Origin: Chloroflexota bacterium
GTDB taxonomy: Bacteria > Chloroflexota > Anaerolineae > Ardenticatenales > JAADHH01
Direction: 5' to 3'
Assembly (NCBI GenBank): GCA_013151955.1
Contig: JAADHH010000079.1
Location: 1-44,193 of the forward strand
Length of the DNA stretch: 44,193 nucleotides
The position numbers and the translations under genes were made by a program. Below, in pieces: positions 1 through 7,095 of this stretch (position 1 is its first letter; every line of letters begins with the position of its first letter). The notes beneath the pieces were generated by a model. That model searched no databases. It saw only the letters and a program-made list of their open reading frames with translations, and was not told where the DNA came from.

Positions 1-50
1 GTGCCCATGCTCGCCCTGCGGGCGCCACCAAGGATGAAAATCGCGTGCAG

Positions 51-95
51 CTCTCCCCTCTCCGTGTCGGGGAGGGGCCGGGGGAGGGGCCGTAT
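51..95. repeat. GC-rich hairpin upstream of the M20 peptidase gene
   Basis: The stretch contains CCCCTCTCCG, a TGT loop and CGGGGAGGGG, which can pair into a stem, followed by a second GGGGGAGGGG run. The preceding bases 1-50 show no recognisable gene. An in-frame extension of the peptidase gene through this segment would be low-complexity and is not credible as protein. It may be a terminator or REP-like unit left by the upstream gene. Confidence 0.35.
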
Positions 96-120
96 TTTCA
101 AACCAGAAAGGAAGATTGAC

Positions 121-1536
121 ATGACCACACCGCTAGACATCATCACCTGGGCCACGGTCTATGCGCATGAACACCGCGAACAATACCTGTCCGAGTTGCT
201 GGACCTGTTGCGCATTCCCAGCGTGAGTACCATGCCGGAGCACACCGCCGATGTCCTACGAGCGGCCAACTGGATCGCGGCCCAGATGAAAGGCATCGGC
301 TTGCAAAACGTGCAGGTGACGCTGACTGAAGGTCACCCGGTGGTCTACGGAGAATGGCTGGAAGACCCCACCCTGCCGACCATCCTTGTCTACGGACACT
401 ACGACGTGCAACCCCCCGATCCCGTGGATGAATGGCAGTCTCCCCCCTTCGAGCCGGAGATTCGGGATGGGCAGATATTTGCCCGTGGTGCTTCCGATGA
501 CAAAGGCCAGATGTTCGCGCATCTAAAAGCGGTCGAATCGTACCTGAAGACTTCTGGCCGTTTGCTGGTCAACGTCAAATTCATCATCGAGGGCGAAGAA
601 GAGGTGGGCAGCGTCAACCTGGAGTCCTTTTGCCGGGAACACCAGGAGATGCTGGCCGCCGACATTGCGCTCGTTTCCGACACGCACATGTTCGGCCTGG
701 ACAAACCTTCCATCGTCTATGCCTTGCGCGGTTTAACGTACATGGAGGTTGAGGTGCGCGGTCCCAGCAGCGACCTGCACTCCGGCAGCTACGGGGGTGC
801 GGTACACAATCCGGCCCAGGTGCTGTGCGAGATCATCGCCCGGCTGCACGATGCCCAGGGGCGCATCACCATCCCCGGGTTTTACGACGACGTGCAGCCT
901 CTCTCGGAGGAGGAGCGTGAGCAATTGGCACAGCTTCCCTTCGACGAAGCGGAGTTCCGGCGGGAAACGGGTGTGCGGCGCACCTGGGGCGAAGCCGGTT
1001 ATAGCGTGATCGAGCAAATCTCCGCGCGCCCCACGCTGGATGTGAACGGCTTGCTCAGCGGCTTCACCGGCGAGGGTGCCAAGACCGTTTTGCCGGCCTG
1101 GGCGCGGGCCAAAGTCAGTATGCGCCTGGTGCCCGGCCAGCGGGCGCACGACATCGCCGAAAAATTCCGCCGCTATGTCGAGTCGCTGGCACCCGATACG
1201 GTGGATGTGACGGTCACGGAGCTGGCCGGCGGCGAACCGGCCTACGTGGACCCGCACATCCCCGAGATGCGGGCCGCGGAGCGCGCGTATGAGGCCGGCT
1301 TCGGTGCGAGACCTGTCTTCATGCGTGAAGGGGGTTCGATCCCCGTCGTCGGGCTGTTCCAGGACATCTTGGGCCTGCGCACGATCCTGATGGGCTTTGG
1401 CCTGCCGGACGACCGGCTCCATGCCCCGAACGAGAAACTCGACCTGGAGTCTTTCTACCGGGGCATCGAAACCTCCATTCACTTCATGGGCGCGTACAAA
1501 ACTTTCGCCCAACCTAGCCATTCTTCCAGGAGCTAA
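121..1536 (+). CDS. M20 family dipeptidase / metallopeptidase
   Basis: This is a 471-residue zinc-dependent amidohydrolase of the ArgE/DapE/CPG2 (M20) family, most like the cytosolic dipeptidases that hydrolyse peptides with two metal ions. Visible motifs are YGHYDVQP (first metal His and the Asp after it), FARGASDDKGQ (bridging Asp), EGEEEVGS (general-base and metal Glu pair), DTHMFG, a dimerisation-domain segment around LRGLTYMEVEVRGPSSDLHSG, and a C-terminal LHAPNEKLDL metal His. Length fits the family. ATG at 121 is chosen because GGAAG lies just upstream and the family N-terminus begins here; reading further upstream adds low-complexity arginine/glycine sequence. The exact substrate cannot be told from sequence. 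It stands alone, with 105 bp before the next gene. Confidence 0.93.
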   Translation: MTTPLDIITWATVYAHEHREQYLSELLDLLRIPSVSTMPEHTADVLRAANWIAAQMKGIGLQNVQVTLTEGHPVVYGEWLEDPTLPTILVYGHYDVQPPDPVDEWQSPPFEPEIRDGQIFARGASDDKGQMFAHLKAVESYLKTSGRLLVNVKFIIEGEEEVGSVNLESFCREHQEMLAADIALVSDTHMFGLDKPSIVYALRGLTYMEVEVRGPSSDLHSGSYGGAVHNPAQVLCEIIARLHDAQGRITIPGFYDDVQPLSEEEREQLAQLPFDEAEFRRETGVRRTWGEAGYSVIEQISARPTLDVNGLLSGFTGEGAKTVLPAWARAKVSMRLVPGQRAHDIAEKFRRYVESLAPDTVDVTVTELAGGEPAYVDPHIPEMRAAERAYEAGFGARPVFMREGGSIPVVGLFQDILGLRTILMGFGLPDDRLHAPNEKLDLESFYRGIETSIHFMGAYKTFAQPSHSSRS

Positions 1537-1572
1537 CCTGGCCCTTTGGGTGATGTGCTCCGGCACCGTTCG

Positions 1573-1581
1573 TGATACAAT
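1573..1581 (+). promoter_or_regulatory. Possible extended -10 promoter for the HtrA-like gene
   Basis: TGATACAAT fits an extended -10 element (TGn plus TACAAT). No good -35 hexamer lies 17 bp upstream, so the call rests on the extended -10 alone. It sits about 60 bp before the ATG at 1642. Confidence 0.4.
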
Positions 1582-1641
1582 ACCATGAGACGTAGGAACA
1601 CCCCTACTATCGTTTCATGTAAAGAGAAAAAGGAGAATGTA

Positions 1642-2703
1642 ATGACGAACGGAGAGAACGAATTGAAGAATTTGTCGGAGGCCATGTCCAAGGCAGTCAC
1701 CACCGCCGGCACAGCGCTGGTGACCGTGCACGCGCGGCGACGATTTCCCGCCAGCGGGATCGGCTTTGCACCCGACCTGATCCTGACGGCCGACCACGTT
1801 GTAGAACGAGACGAAGACATTGTCGTGGTCTTGCCGGACGGTGAAGAGATTGCGGCCACGGTTGCCGGCCGCGACCCGGCCAACGACCTGGCTGTGCTGC
1901 GCCTGGCAGAGGCAAAGGCCACGGTCGCCGAAATCGCGCCGGAGGAGGCCCGTGTTGGACAGTTGGTTCTTGCCCTGGGTCGTCCTGGCGCTAACGGAGT
2001 CCAGGCCAGCCTGGGCATCATCAGTGCGATGGGAGGAGCAACGCACTTTGGGCGGGGCGGCTCGCTCGAGCAGTACATCCGCACCGATGCGATCCCCTAC
2101 CCGGGGTTTTCCGGCGGGGCTTTGATTGATGTGCAAGGTCGGGTCACCGGCATGAATACGTCCGGGCTGGGGCGGGGCGTGTCATTGGCCATCCCCATCA
2201 ACCTGGCCTGGCAGACCGCTGAGGCCCTGGCCGAACATGGCAGCGTCCGGCACGGCTATCTGGGCATACGCACCCAGCCGGTCGAGCTTTCGACCGAGGC
2301 GCAAGGTGAACTGGGCCGCGAGCAGACTTCCGGCCTCCTGGTCGTAGGCGTGGAGTCAGACAGCCCGGCGGCCGAGGGAGGGGTCATCGTGGGTGACATC
2401 CTCGTTGGTTTGGCCGGTCAGCCGCTGCGCGACCCGGACGAGCTTACGGCCAGGCTCAGAGGCCCCGTCGTGGGGCAGCCCACAGAGGTCGAGGTGCTGC
2501 GTGGTGGCAAGGTGCATGTCGTCACCGTGACCGTCGGCGAGCGCGAGGCACAACCCGCATCACACCGTGGTCACGGCCACAGGCACGGGCATGGGCATGG
2601 GCACCGGCGAGGTCGCGGTTGGGGCGGGCCACGACACGGGCGGGGCCTGCATCGCGCCTGGCATTGGCGAGCTTGGCACGGTTGCCGGGAAAAGGGTCAG
2701 TGA
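1642..2703 (+). CDS. HtrA/DegP-like serine protease with PDZ domain and His-rich tail
   Basis: The 353-residue protein has a trypsin-like domain with the catalytic triad visible as His52 (LTADHVV), Asp82 (DPANDLAVLRL) and Ser157 (GFSGGAL), then one PDZ domain at about residues 205-300 (YLGIRTQPV to VTVTVGER). Unlike typical HtrA proteins it has no signal peptide or membrane anchor, so it is predicted to be cytoplasmic. The last ~46 residues hold about 11 histidines alternating with Gly/Arg, plus several Trp, and could bind metal. ATG 1642 is preferred because AGGAG lies about 7 bases upstream; an in-frame ATG at 1585 lacks a binding site. Its stop overlaps the GTG start of the LuxR gene as GTGA, implying coupled translation. 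Confidence 0.9.
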   Translation: MTNGENELKNLSEAMSKAVTTAGTALVTVHARRRFPASGIGFAPDLILTADHVVERDEDIVVVLPDGEEIAATVAGRDPANDLAVLRLAEAKATVAEIAPEEARVGQLVLALGRPGANGVQASLGIISAMGGATHFGRGGSLEQYIRTDAIPYPGFSGGALIDVQGRVTGMNTSGLGRGVSLAIPINLAWQTAEALAEHGSVRHGYLGIRTQPVELSTEAQGELGREQTSGLLVVGVESDSPAAEGGVIVGDILVGLAGQPLRDPDELTARLRGPVVGQPTEVEVLRGGKVHVVTVTVGEREAQPASHRGHGHRHGHGHGHRRGRGWGGPRHGRGLHRAWHWRAWHGCREKGQ

Positions 2704-3332
2704 TCCGCATCCTTTTGGTTTCCCCCACCCTCACCCTGCGGGTTGGGTTGCGAGCGCTGCTCGGCGACGCCGATGACGTAACGGTCATTGGCGAAGGGAG
2801 CAGTCTCGCCGAATACGAGCTCGATGCGGAGGAAGAGGCCGACGTCCTGGTATGGGCCGCGGCCTCTTTCTCCCGCCCGGACCTGGAGGACTTGCTCGAT
2901 GAGGCGAGCACCCCTCCCGCACTTCTACTCCTCCTGGACGATCAGACCGACATCCCGGGCCTGGAGGGTCTCCCTTTGCGTGCCTGGGGCATACTCTCAA
3001 TAGAAGCATCCGAGGAGGAACTGCTCGCAGCGCTCCGCGCGTTGCACGAGGGGCTGATCGTTGGCACGCCGCGCTTGTTCGCGCCTTTGCTTGCCCGCCA
3101 ACCGGTTGCCAGCGAAGCGCAAGACCCCCTCGCAGAGGCACTCACCCCGCGTGAGACCGAGGTGCTGCAATTGCTATCCCATGGCCTGGCGAACAAGCAA
3201 ATCGCCCGCGAGTTGGACATCAGCGAGCACACCGTCAAGTTTCACATTTCCTCGATCTATGCCAAACTGTGGGCCACGAACCGTGCCGAAGCGGTGCGTC
3301 TGGGCATTCAACGGGGGTTGGTCACCCTCTGA
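2700..3332 (+). CDS. LuxR/NarL-type regulator with degenerate receiver domain
   Basis: This 210-residue protein has a receiver-like N-terminal domain and a clear C-terminal LuxR helix-turn-helix (residues 149-205, LTPRETEVLQLL, then ISEHTVKFHISSIYAKL). The receiver lacks its signalling residues: the early acidic pair is replaced by Ser-Pro in ILLVSP, the phosphoacceptor position after ADVLVW is Ala, and the usual LLK lysine is absent in WGILSIEAS. It therefore probably does not take a phosphate and may respond to another cue or to a partner. The normally conserved Gly of KLGAxNR is Trp in KLWATNR. GTG 2700 is chosen because it overlaps the htrA-like stop and follows AAAGGG, while an upstream in-frame ATG lies wholly inside the protease gene. 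Confidence 0.88.
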   Translation: MIRILLVSPTLTLRVGLRALLGDADDVTVIGEGSSLAEYELDAEEEADVLVWAAASFSRPDLEDLLDEASTPPALLLLLDDQTDIPGLEGLPLRAWGILSIEASEEELLAALRALHEGLIVGTPRLFAPLLARQPVASEAQDPLAEALTPRETEVLQLLSHGLANKQIARELDISEHTVKFHISSIYAKLWATNRAEAVRLGIQRGLVTL

Positions 3333-3427
3333 GTCGCGTGGTGCGCGTCCGTGATGCCGGTCACGCCTGTTGCGGTACGAGCTTCCCCCGCGCAAAAAAA
3401 TGACGGACACTTCTTTTGCGCTCGGCC

Positions 3428-3456
3428 TTGACAACACAACGAATCGGCTGTACAAT
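3428..3456 (+). promoter_or_regulatory. Sigma-70 type promoter of the lar operon
   Basis: TTGACA at 3428-3433 and TACAAT at 3451-3456 are separated by exactly 17 bp, an almost perfect consensus. Transcription should begin near 3463. Because it sits inside a possible long reading frame that starts at 3370, it argues that larE starts downstream of it. Confidence 0.8.
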
Positions 3457-3540
3457 CCAGCCAGTTGGGTGCCCCCTTTCCTGGAGTATGGAGATGGGAC
3501 ACCATTCATCTTTGTCTGTTTCGCCTGTGGGGTTATTACA

Positions 3541-4371
3541 TTGAACATACAGGACATCGAATACAAACGACAGAAACTCGAGGCCATCATCCAAAGCCTG
3601 GACAGCGTCGTGGTGGCTTTCTCCGGTGGGGTGGATAGCACTTATCTGCTCGCCGCTTGTCTGGACACTCTGGGACAGGAACGGGTGCTGGCCGTAACTG
3701 CCGACTCGGAGACGTACCCCCGCCGGGAGCTGGTCGAAGCACAGGGTCTGGCCCGATTACTTGGTGCAAGACAGCAAGTAATCCACACCCACGAGTTGGA
3801 CGATCCCCGCTTTGCTAACAACCCACCTGACCGCTGCTACTTCTGCAAGGGCACATTGTTCACCAGGTTGCAGGCTATTGCCCATGATGCAGAGCTGGCC
3901 CACGTGGTGTACGGTGGCAATGCCGATGATCGGGGAGACTACCGTCCCGGCCGACAAGCAGCCAAGGAGGCCGCCGCCCGCGCCCCCCTGGAGGAGGCCG
4001 GACTGAACAAAGATGAAATCCGTGAACTATCACGGCAGCGCGGGTTGCCTACCTGGGACAAGCCCTCTTACGCCTGCCTCTCGTCCCGCTTTCCGTACGG
4101 ACTGGCCCTCACACCGGATGCTCTGCACCAGGTGGAAGCAGCCGAGGAGTTCCTGCGCCACGAATTCGGGGTGGGTCAACTTCGGGTGCGCCACCACGAC
4201 ACCATCGCCCGCATCGAAGTACAGCCTGAGGTGTGGCCACGCCTGGTAGCTAACGGGCAAGCCGAGCGCATTGTGAACGAACTGCACCGGCTGGGATATT
4301 TGTACGTCACCCTCGATTTAGCCGGGTTCCGTAGTGGGAGCATGAACGATACCCTTGACCAAACTATTTGA
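3541..4371 (+). CDS. larE: LarE, ATP-dependent sulfur transferase for the nickel-pincer cofactor
   Basis: LarE adenylates the carboxylate of pyridinium-3,5-biscarboxylic acid mononucleotide and inserts sulfur, giving the thiocarboxylates that later hold nickel in the NPN cofactor. The PP-loop SGGVDST is at residues 28-34. Cys179 lies in PSYACLSSR, where single-cysteine LarE proteins carry the sacrificial sulfur donor. A CxxC pair is present at Cys99/Cys102 (DRCYFCK). Having all three cysteines suggests the iron-sulfur-cluster type of LarE, in which the cluster carries the transferable sulfur (family knowledge plus inference). TTG 3541 gives 276 residues, the usual size, and lies downstream of the promoter; the exact start is uncertain. 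The 3' end overlaps larB by 17 bp. Confidence 0.9.
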   Translation: MNIQDIEYKRQKLEAIIQSLDSVVVAFSGGVDSTYLLAACLDTLGQERVLAVTADSETYPRRELVEAQGLARLLGARQQVIHTHELDDPRFANNPPDRCYFCKGTLFTRLQAIAHDAELAHVVYGGNADDRGDYRPGRQAAKEAAARAPLEEAGLNKDEIRELSRQRGLPTWDKPSYACLSSRFPYGLALTPDALHQVEAAEEFLRHEFGVGQLRVRHHDTIARIEVQPEVWPRLVANGQAERIVNELHRLGYLYVTLDLAGFRSGSMNDTLDQTI

Positions 4372-5086
4372 CGACCGGAACCGACTTTCCTTTGCCCGAC
4401 TCGATCTAAGGAGACAGGCCCGCAGCGGCGTGCCCGAAGTCATTATGACCGAGGGCAAAGATGTGGAGCACTGCTTGACTATCGCCCGGCAATTCGTGGC
4501 CCAGGAGGGACGGGCCATCCTCAGCCGAGTATCACCGAAGTTAGAGGCACGGCTGCAGGCCGAGTTTACAACGATGGAGTTCGGATGGCACCCTATCTCC
4601 CGCATGGCTGTACTACGTCATCCGCATAGCTCGCTGCCCGACCACGGAGGGCAGGTGGGCGTGCTCACTGCCGGAACATCCGACATGTCGGTGGCCGAGG
4701 AAGCGGTCATCCTTTGTCAGGAGATGGGCTGTACAGTGCACACCGCCTACGATGTGGGAGTTGCCGGTCTACACCGTGTGTTCGACCCTCTACATCGCAT
4801 GGTCATCGAAGAGCAAGTGGATGCCCTTATCGTGGCCGCCGGTATGGACGGAGCCTTGCCATCTGTAGTATCGGGGCTGGTGGACGTGCCGGTCATCGGC
4901 TTGCCTACCTCGATAGGCTACGGACTGGGCGGACGGGGAATCAGTGCTTTGTTGTCCATGCTCCAAACCTGTGCCCCCGGTCTGAGCGTTGTCAATATAG
5001 ACAATGGCATCGGTGCTGGCGCGGTGGCCGGAATCATCGCCAACCGAGCCGCCGCTGCCAGGAAAGCTACCCGCAAGGGAGAATAA
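4355..5086 (+). CDS. larB: LarB, nicotinic acid adenine dinucleotide carboxylase/hydrolase
   Basis: LarB catalyses the first step of nickel-pincer nucleotide synthesis: it carboxylates nicotinic acid adenine dinucleotide at C5 and cleaves the phosphoanhydride. The 243-residue protein has the PurE-like C-terminal half (VGVLTAGTSDMSVAEEA, AGMDGALPSVVSGL, PTSIGYG, VNIDNGIGAGAVA). Cys206 in LQTCAPGL corresponds to the conserved active-site cysteine that forms a covalent substrate adduct in the family. The start is a TTG inside larE; an in-frame TGA at 4343 bars anything further upstream, so the N-terminal helical region is shorter than in many homologues. The overlap with larE implies coupled translation. 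Confidence 0.9.
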   Translation: MTKLFDDRNRLSFARLDLRRQARSGVPEVIMTEGKDVEHCLTIARQFVAQEGRAILSRVSPKLEARLQAEFTTMEFGWHPISRMAVLRHPHSSLPDHGGQVGVLTAGTSDMSVAEEAVILCQEMGCTVHTAYDVGVAGLHRVFDPLHRMVIEEQVDALIVAAGMDGALPSVVSGLVDVPVIGLPTSIGYGLGGRGISALLSMLQTCAPGLSVVNIDNGIGAGAVAGIIANRAAAARKATRKGE

Positions 5087-5114
5087 TTTGCCTCTTGCAC
5101 ATCGGGGAACGGCC

Positions 5115-6311
5115 ATGGACTTGATCATCTATTTCGATTGTTTCTCCGGAGCTAGCGGTGACATGTTACTGGGCAGCCTGCTGGACGTGGGGCTCCCCCT
5201 GTCCGACCTGCAAGCCGAGATGGACAAGCTACCCCTCTCCGGCTATCGTCTGACCGCGAAACAACAGACATCCCACACCCTCAGCGGACACAAGCTGAAC
5301 GTGGAAGCAACAGGGGACAATCATCCCCTCCGCCGTTTGTCCGACGTGCAGGCCATAATTTCTTCTAGCGGTCTCTCAGCGGACGTGCGGAAGCACAGCC
5401 TGGCCGTCTTTGAACGATTGGCACGGGCCGAAGCACAGGTACACGGTACGACGGTGCAGGAAGTGCATTTCCACGAAGTGGGTGCGGTAGATAGCCTGGT
5501 AGACATTGTGGGGCTCGTCGTTGGTCTGGAGTTGTTGAATGTAAAGGGTGTTTACGCCTCGGTTCTGCCACTAGGCAATGGATTTGTGGACACCGCGCAT
5601 GGACGGCTGCCGCTTCCGGCTCCAGCTACATTGGCACTGCTGGCCGAAGCAGGGGCACCTATCCGTCCTCATGATGCCCGCACGGAACTGGTTACCCCCA
5701 CAGCAGCCGCTTTGCTGTGCGAGCTGGCCCTGTTCGAGCGCCCCGCCATGCGCCTCAAACGGGTGGGCTGCGGATTGGGCAGCAAGGAACTCCCGTGGGC
5801 CAATGCCTTGCGGGTGTGGATAGGACAGCCTCTTTCCACAAACACCACCATCGTCCCCCAAGAAGATGAATCTATCTTGCTGGAGTGCAACCTGGACGAT
5901 ACGACAGGGGAAACTCTGGGTTACGCCATGGAGCTACTGCTGACTGCCGGCGCCCTAGATGTATGGTTCACTCCCATCTACATGAAGAAAAACCGGCCGG
6001 CGACCATGCTCTCCGTGCTGAGTAGACCCGAACAAGCAGCCACCTTGGGTGAACTGATGCTACGCGAAACGACCACCCTGGGCCTTCGCCAGCGGAACGT
6101 ACGTCGTCGCAAGGCCGGACGACAGATGGAAAAAGTGCATACCCCGTGGGGAGTAGTGCGGGTCAAGGTTAAGTTGATGGACGGCAAAAGGGTAGCCGCA
6201 GTTCCGGAGTATGAAGATTGCGCGCGCATTGCGCGGGAGAGAAACGTGCCCCTCCACACCGTGTTCTGGGCCGCACGGAAGGCAGGGGACAAGATTCTCG
6301 CCAGCGCGTAG
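5115..6311 (+). CDS. larC: LarC, nickel insertase for the NPN cofactor (single continuous ORF)
   Basis: LarC is the CTP-dependent cyclometallase that inserts nickel into the bis-thiocarboxylated precursor. In Lactobacillus plantarum it is made from two frames by programmed frameshifting; here larC1 and larC2 are one uninterrupted frame of 398 residues. Family features include the start IIYFDCFSGASGDMLLG, the segment VQEVHFHEVGAVDSLVDIVG, the C-terminal LECNLDDTTGE, and YMKKNRPATMLSVL. The His-rich stretch usual between the N-terminal region and SYRDI-like segment is nearly absent (only scattered His in THTLSGHKL and NHPLRRL). ATG 5115 follows CGGGGAA; an in-frame TTG at 5088 behind AAGGGAGAA is the alternative. 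No larA racemase gene or nickel transporter lies in the window. Confidence 0.9.
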   Translation: MDLIIYFDCFSGASGDMLLGSLLDVGLPLSDLQAEMDKLPLSGYRLTAKQQTSHTLSGHKLNVEATGDNHPLRRLSDVQAIISSSGLSADVRKHSLAVFERLARAEAQVHGTTVQEVHFHEVGAVDSLVDIVGLVVGLELLNVKGVYASVLPLGNGFVDTAHGRLPLPAPATLALLAEAGAPIRPHDARTELVTPTAAALLCELALFERPAMRLKRVGCGLGSKELPWANALRVWIGQPLSTNTTIVPQEDESILLECNLDDTTGETLGYAMELLLTAGALDVWFTPIYMKKNRPATMLSVLSRPEQAATLGELMLRETTTLGLRQRNVRRRKAGRQMEKVHTPWGVVRVKVKLMDGKRVAAVPEYEDCARIARERNVPLHTVFWAARKAGDKILASA

Positions 6312-6340
6312 CAAAACTACCCCTTAAATTCATAGCGAAT

Positions 6341-6386
6341 CTGCGCCTCAAAACTCGTTTGCAAAAATTTGGGGTGTCAAGGATTA
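6341..6386. repeat. Dispersed repeat R, intact copy
   Basis: CTGCGCCTCAAA followed directly by ACTCGTTTG and AATTTGGGGTGTCAAGGATT recurs at 36964-37074, where the same two parts are split by an inserted palindrome. Function is unknown. This copy sits just upstream of the low-GC gene at 6468. Confidence 0.55.
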
Positions 6387-6467
6387 TAGTACCAGCACAG
6401 CGTCGACACTTTGCAATCTGTAGGTAGATTTTTTCGTTCCGGCTTGGCCGGGTTAGGAGTAAAAAGA

Positions 6468-6809
6468 ATGAAACAGAATACTATCTACTCAGATGGCCTC
6501 GTGAACGTGTATGAAAATGGAATTCGGTTCCGGCATTATTACTTCCCGTTTGGATCCAAGTTCGTTGAATTCTCCGACATAATTAGCCTTGAAAAGAAAT
6601 CACCGACCTTCCTAAATGGAAAATGGCGAATATGGGGAACGGGTAACTTTATGGCTTGGTTCCCTCTAGATTGGAACAGACCCCGGCGAAACTCGATTCT
6701 CTCACTTCGCCTGGCTTCTCAGAGGACCCGCATTGGCTTTACTGTTGAGAATACCGAACGATTCATCGAGGTTATGAAATCAAAGGGAATAAGAATAGAC
6801 AACTCTTAA
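6468..6809 (+). CDS. Low-GC hypothetical protein, possible PH-like fold
   Basis: The 113-residue protein is not recognised with certainty. It opens with short alternating beta-strand segments (IYSDGLVNVYENGIRFRHYY, FPFGSKFVEFSDIISLEKK) and ends with an amphipathic helix (NTERFIEVMKSKGI), an arrangement that resembles small bacterial pleckstrin-homology-like domains. No signal peptide or membrane segment is seen. ATG 6468 is well placed behind TAGGAGT. Its base composition is far more AT-rich than that of its neighbours and codon use differs, suggesting a recent arrival. It stands alone between larC and the EAL-HDOD gene. Confidence 0.65.
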   Translation: MKQNTIYSDGLVNVYENGIRFRHYYFPFGSKFVEFSDIISLEKKSPTFLNGKWRIWGTGNFMAWFPLDWNRPRRNSILSLRLASQRTRIGFTVENTERFIEVMKSKGIRIDNS

Positions 6810-6990
6810 CAAATCACTTCGGCTCCTAACCTGGATGATCTAGAACCAAACAGGCTCCGCTGGTAGATAACGAAACCAATTACCGTGGGCATACGACTGA
6901 TTCTGGAGAAGGACCAGACAGTGCTTCTGGCGAAGCAATAACCTCTTCACTATCCTTCCCATATTTTTGTCAAACGAAAGGGGTGCAAAG

Positions 6991-7095
6991 ATGCACGACC
7001 TGATGATGGACTTTTCACCGACCCGCCGATACTTCCCGGAGCGGGTCAGCCTGCTGCTTCAGCCGACCCCAATTCGCCAGGGATGTCCGGCGTGA
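6991..7095 (+). CDS. 34-residue leader ORF coupled to the EAL-HDOD gene
   Basis: An ATG at 6991 follows a strong GAAAGGGG site at 6976-6983 with a 7-base spacer. The 34-codon frame (starting MHDLMMDFSPTRRYF) ends in a TGA that overlaps a GTG start of the next gene as GTGA. The peptide matches nothing I recognise. Since the downstream gene has a weaker site of its own, this small frame may deliver ribosomes to it, or it may be the tail of a decayed gene. The 180 bases before it (6810-6990) show no gene. Confidence 0.5.
   Translation: MHDLMMDFSPTRRYFPERVSLLLQPTPIRQGCPA

Noticed and set aside
1330-1360. tRNA T-arm-like GGTTCGATCCCC
   Set aside because: It lies within the conserved EGGSIPVV coding segment of the peptidase, and no acceptor or anticodon arms surround it.
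733-1566. Minus-strand 277-codon frame opposite the M20 peptidase
   Set aside because: The plus strand carries all M20 motifs; the minus frame has none.
3370-3540. Possible N-terminal extension of LarE from ATG 3370
   Set aside because: A near-perfect promoter lies inside it and the extra residues do not match LarE.
5004-6311. Programmed frameshift in larC
   Set aside because: The larC frame is continuous with all expected N- and C-terminal motifs; no shift is needed.
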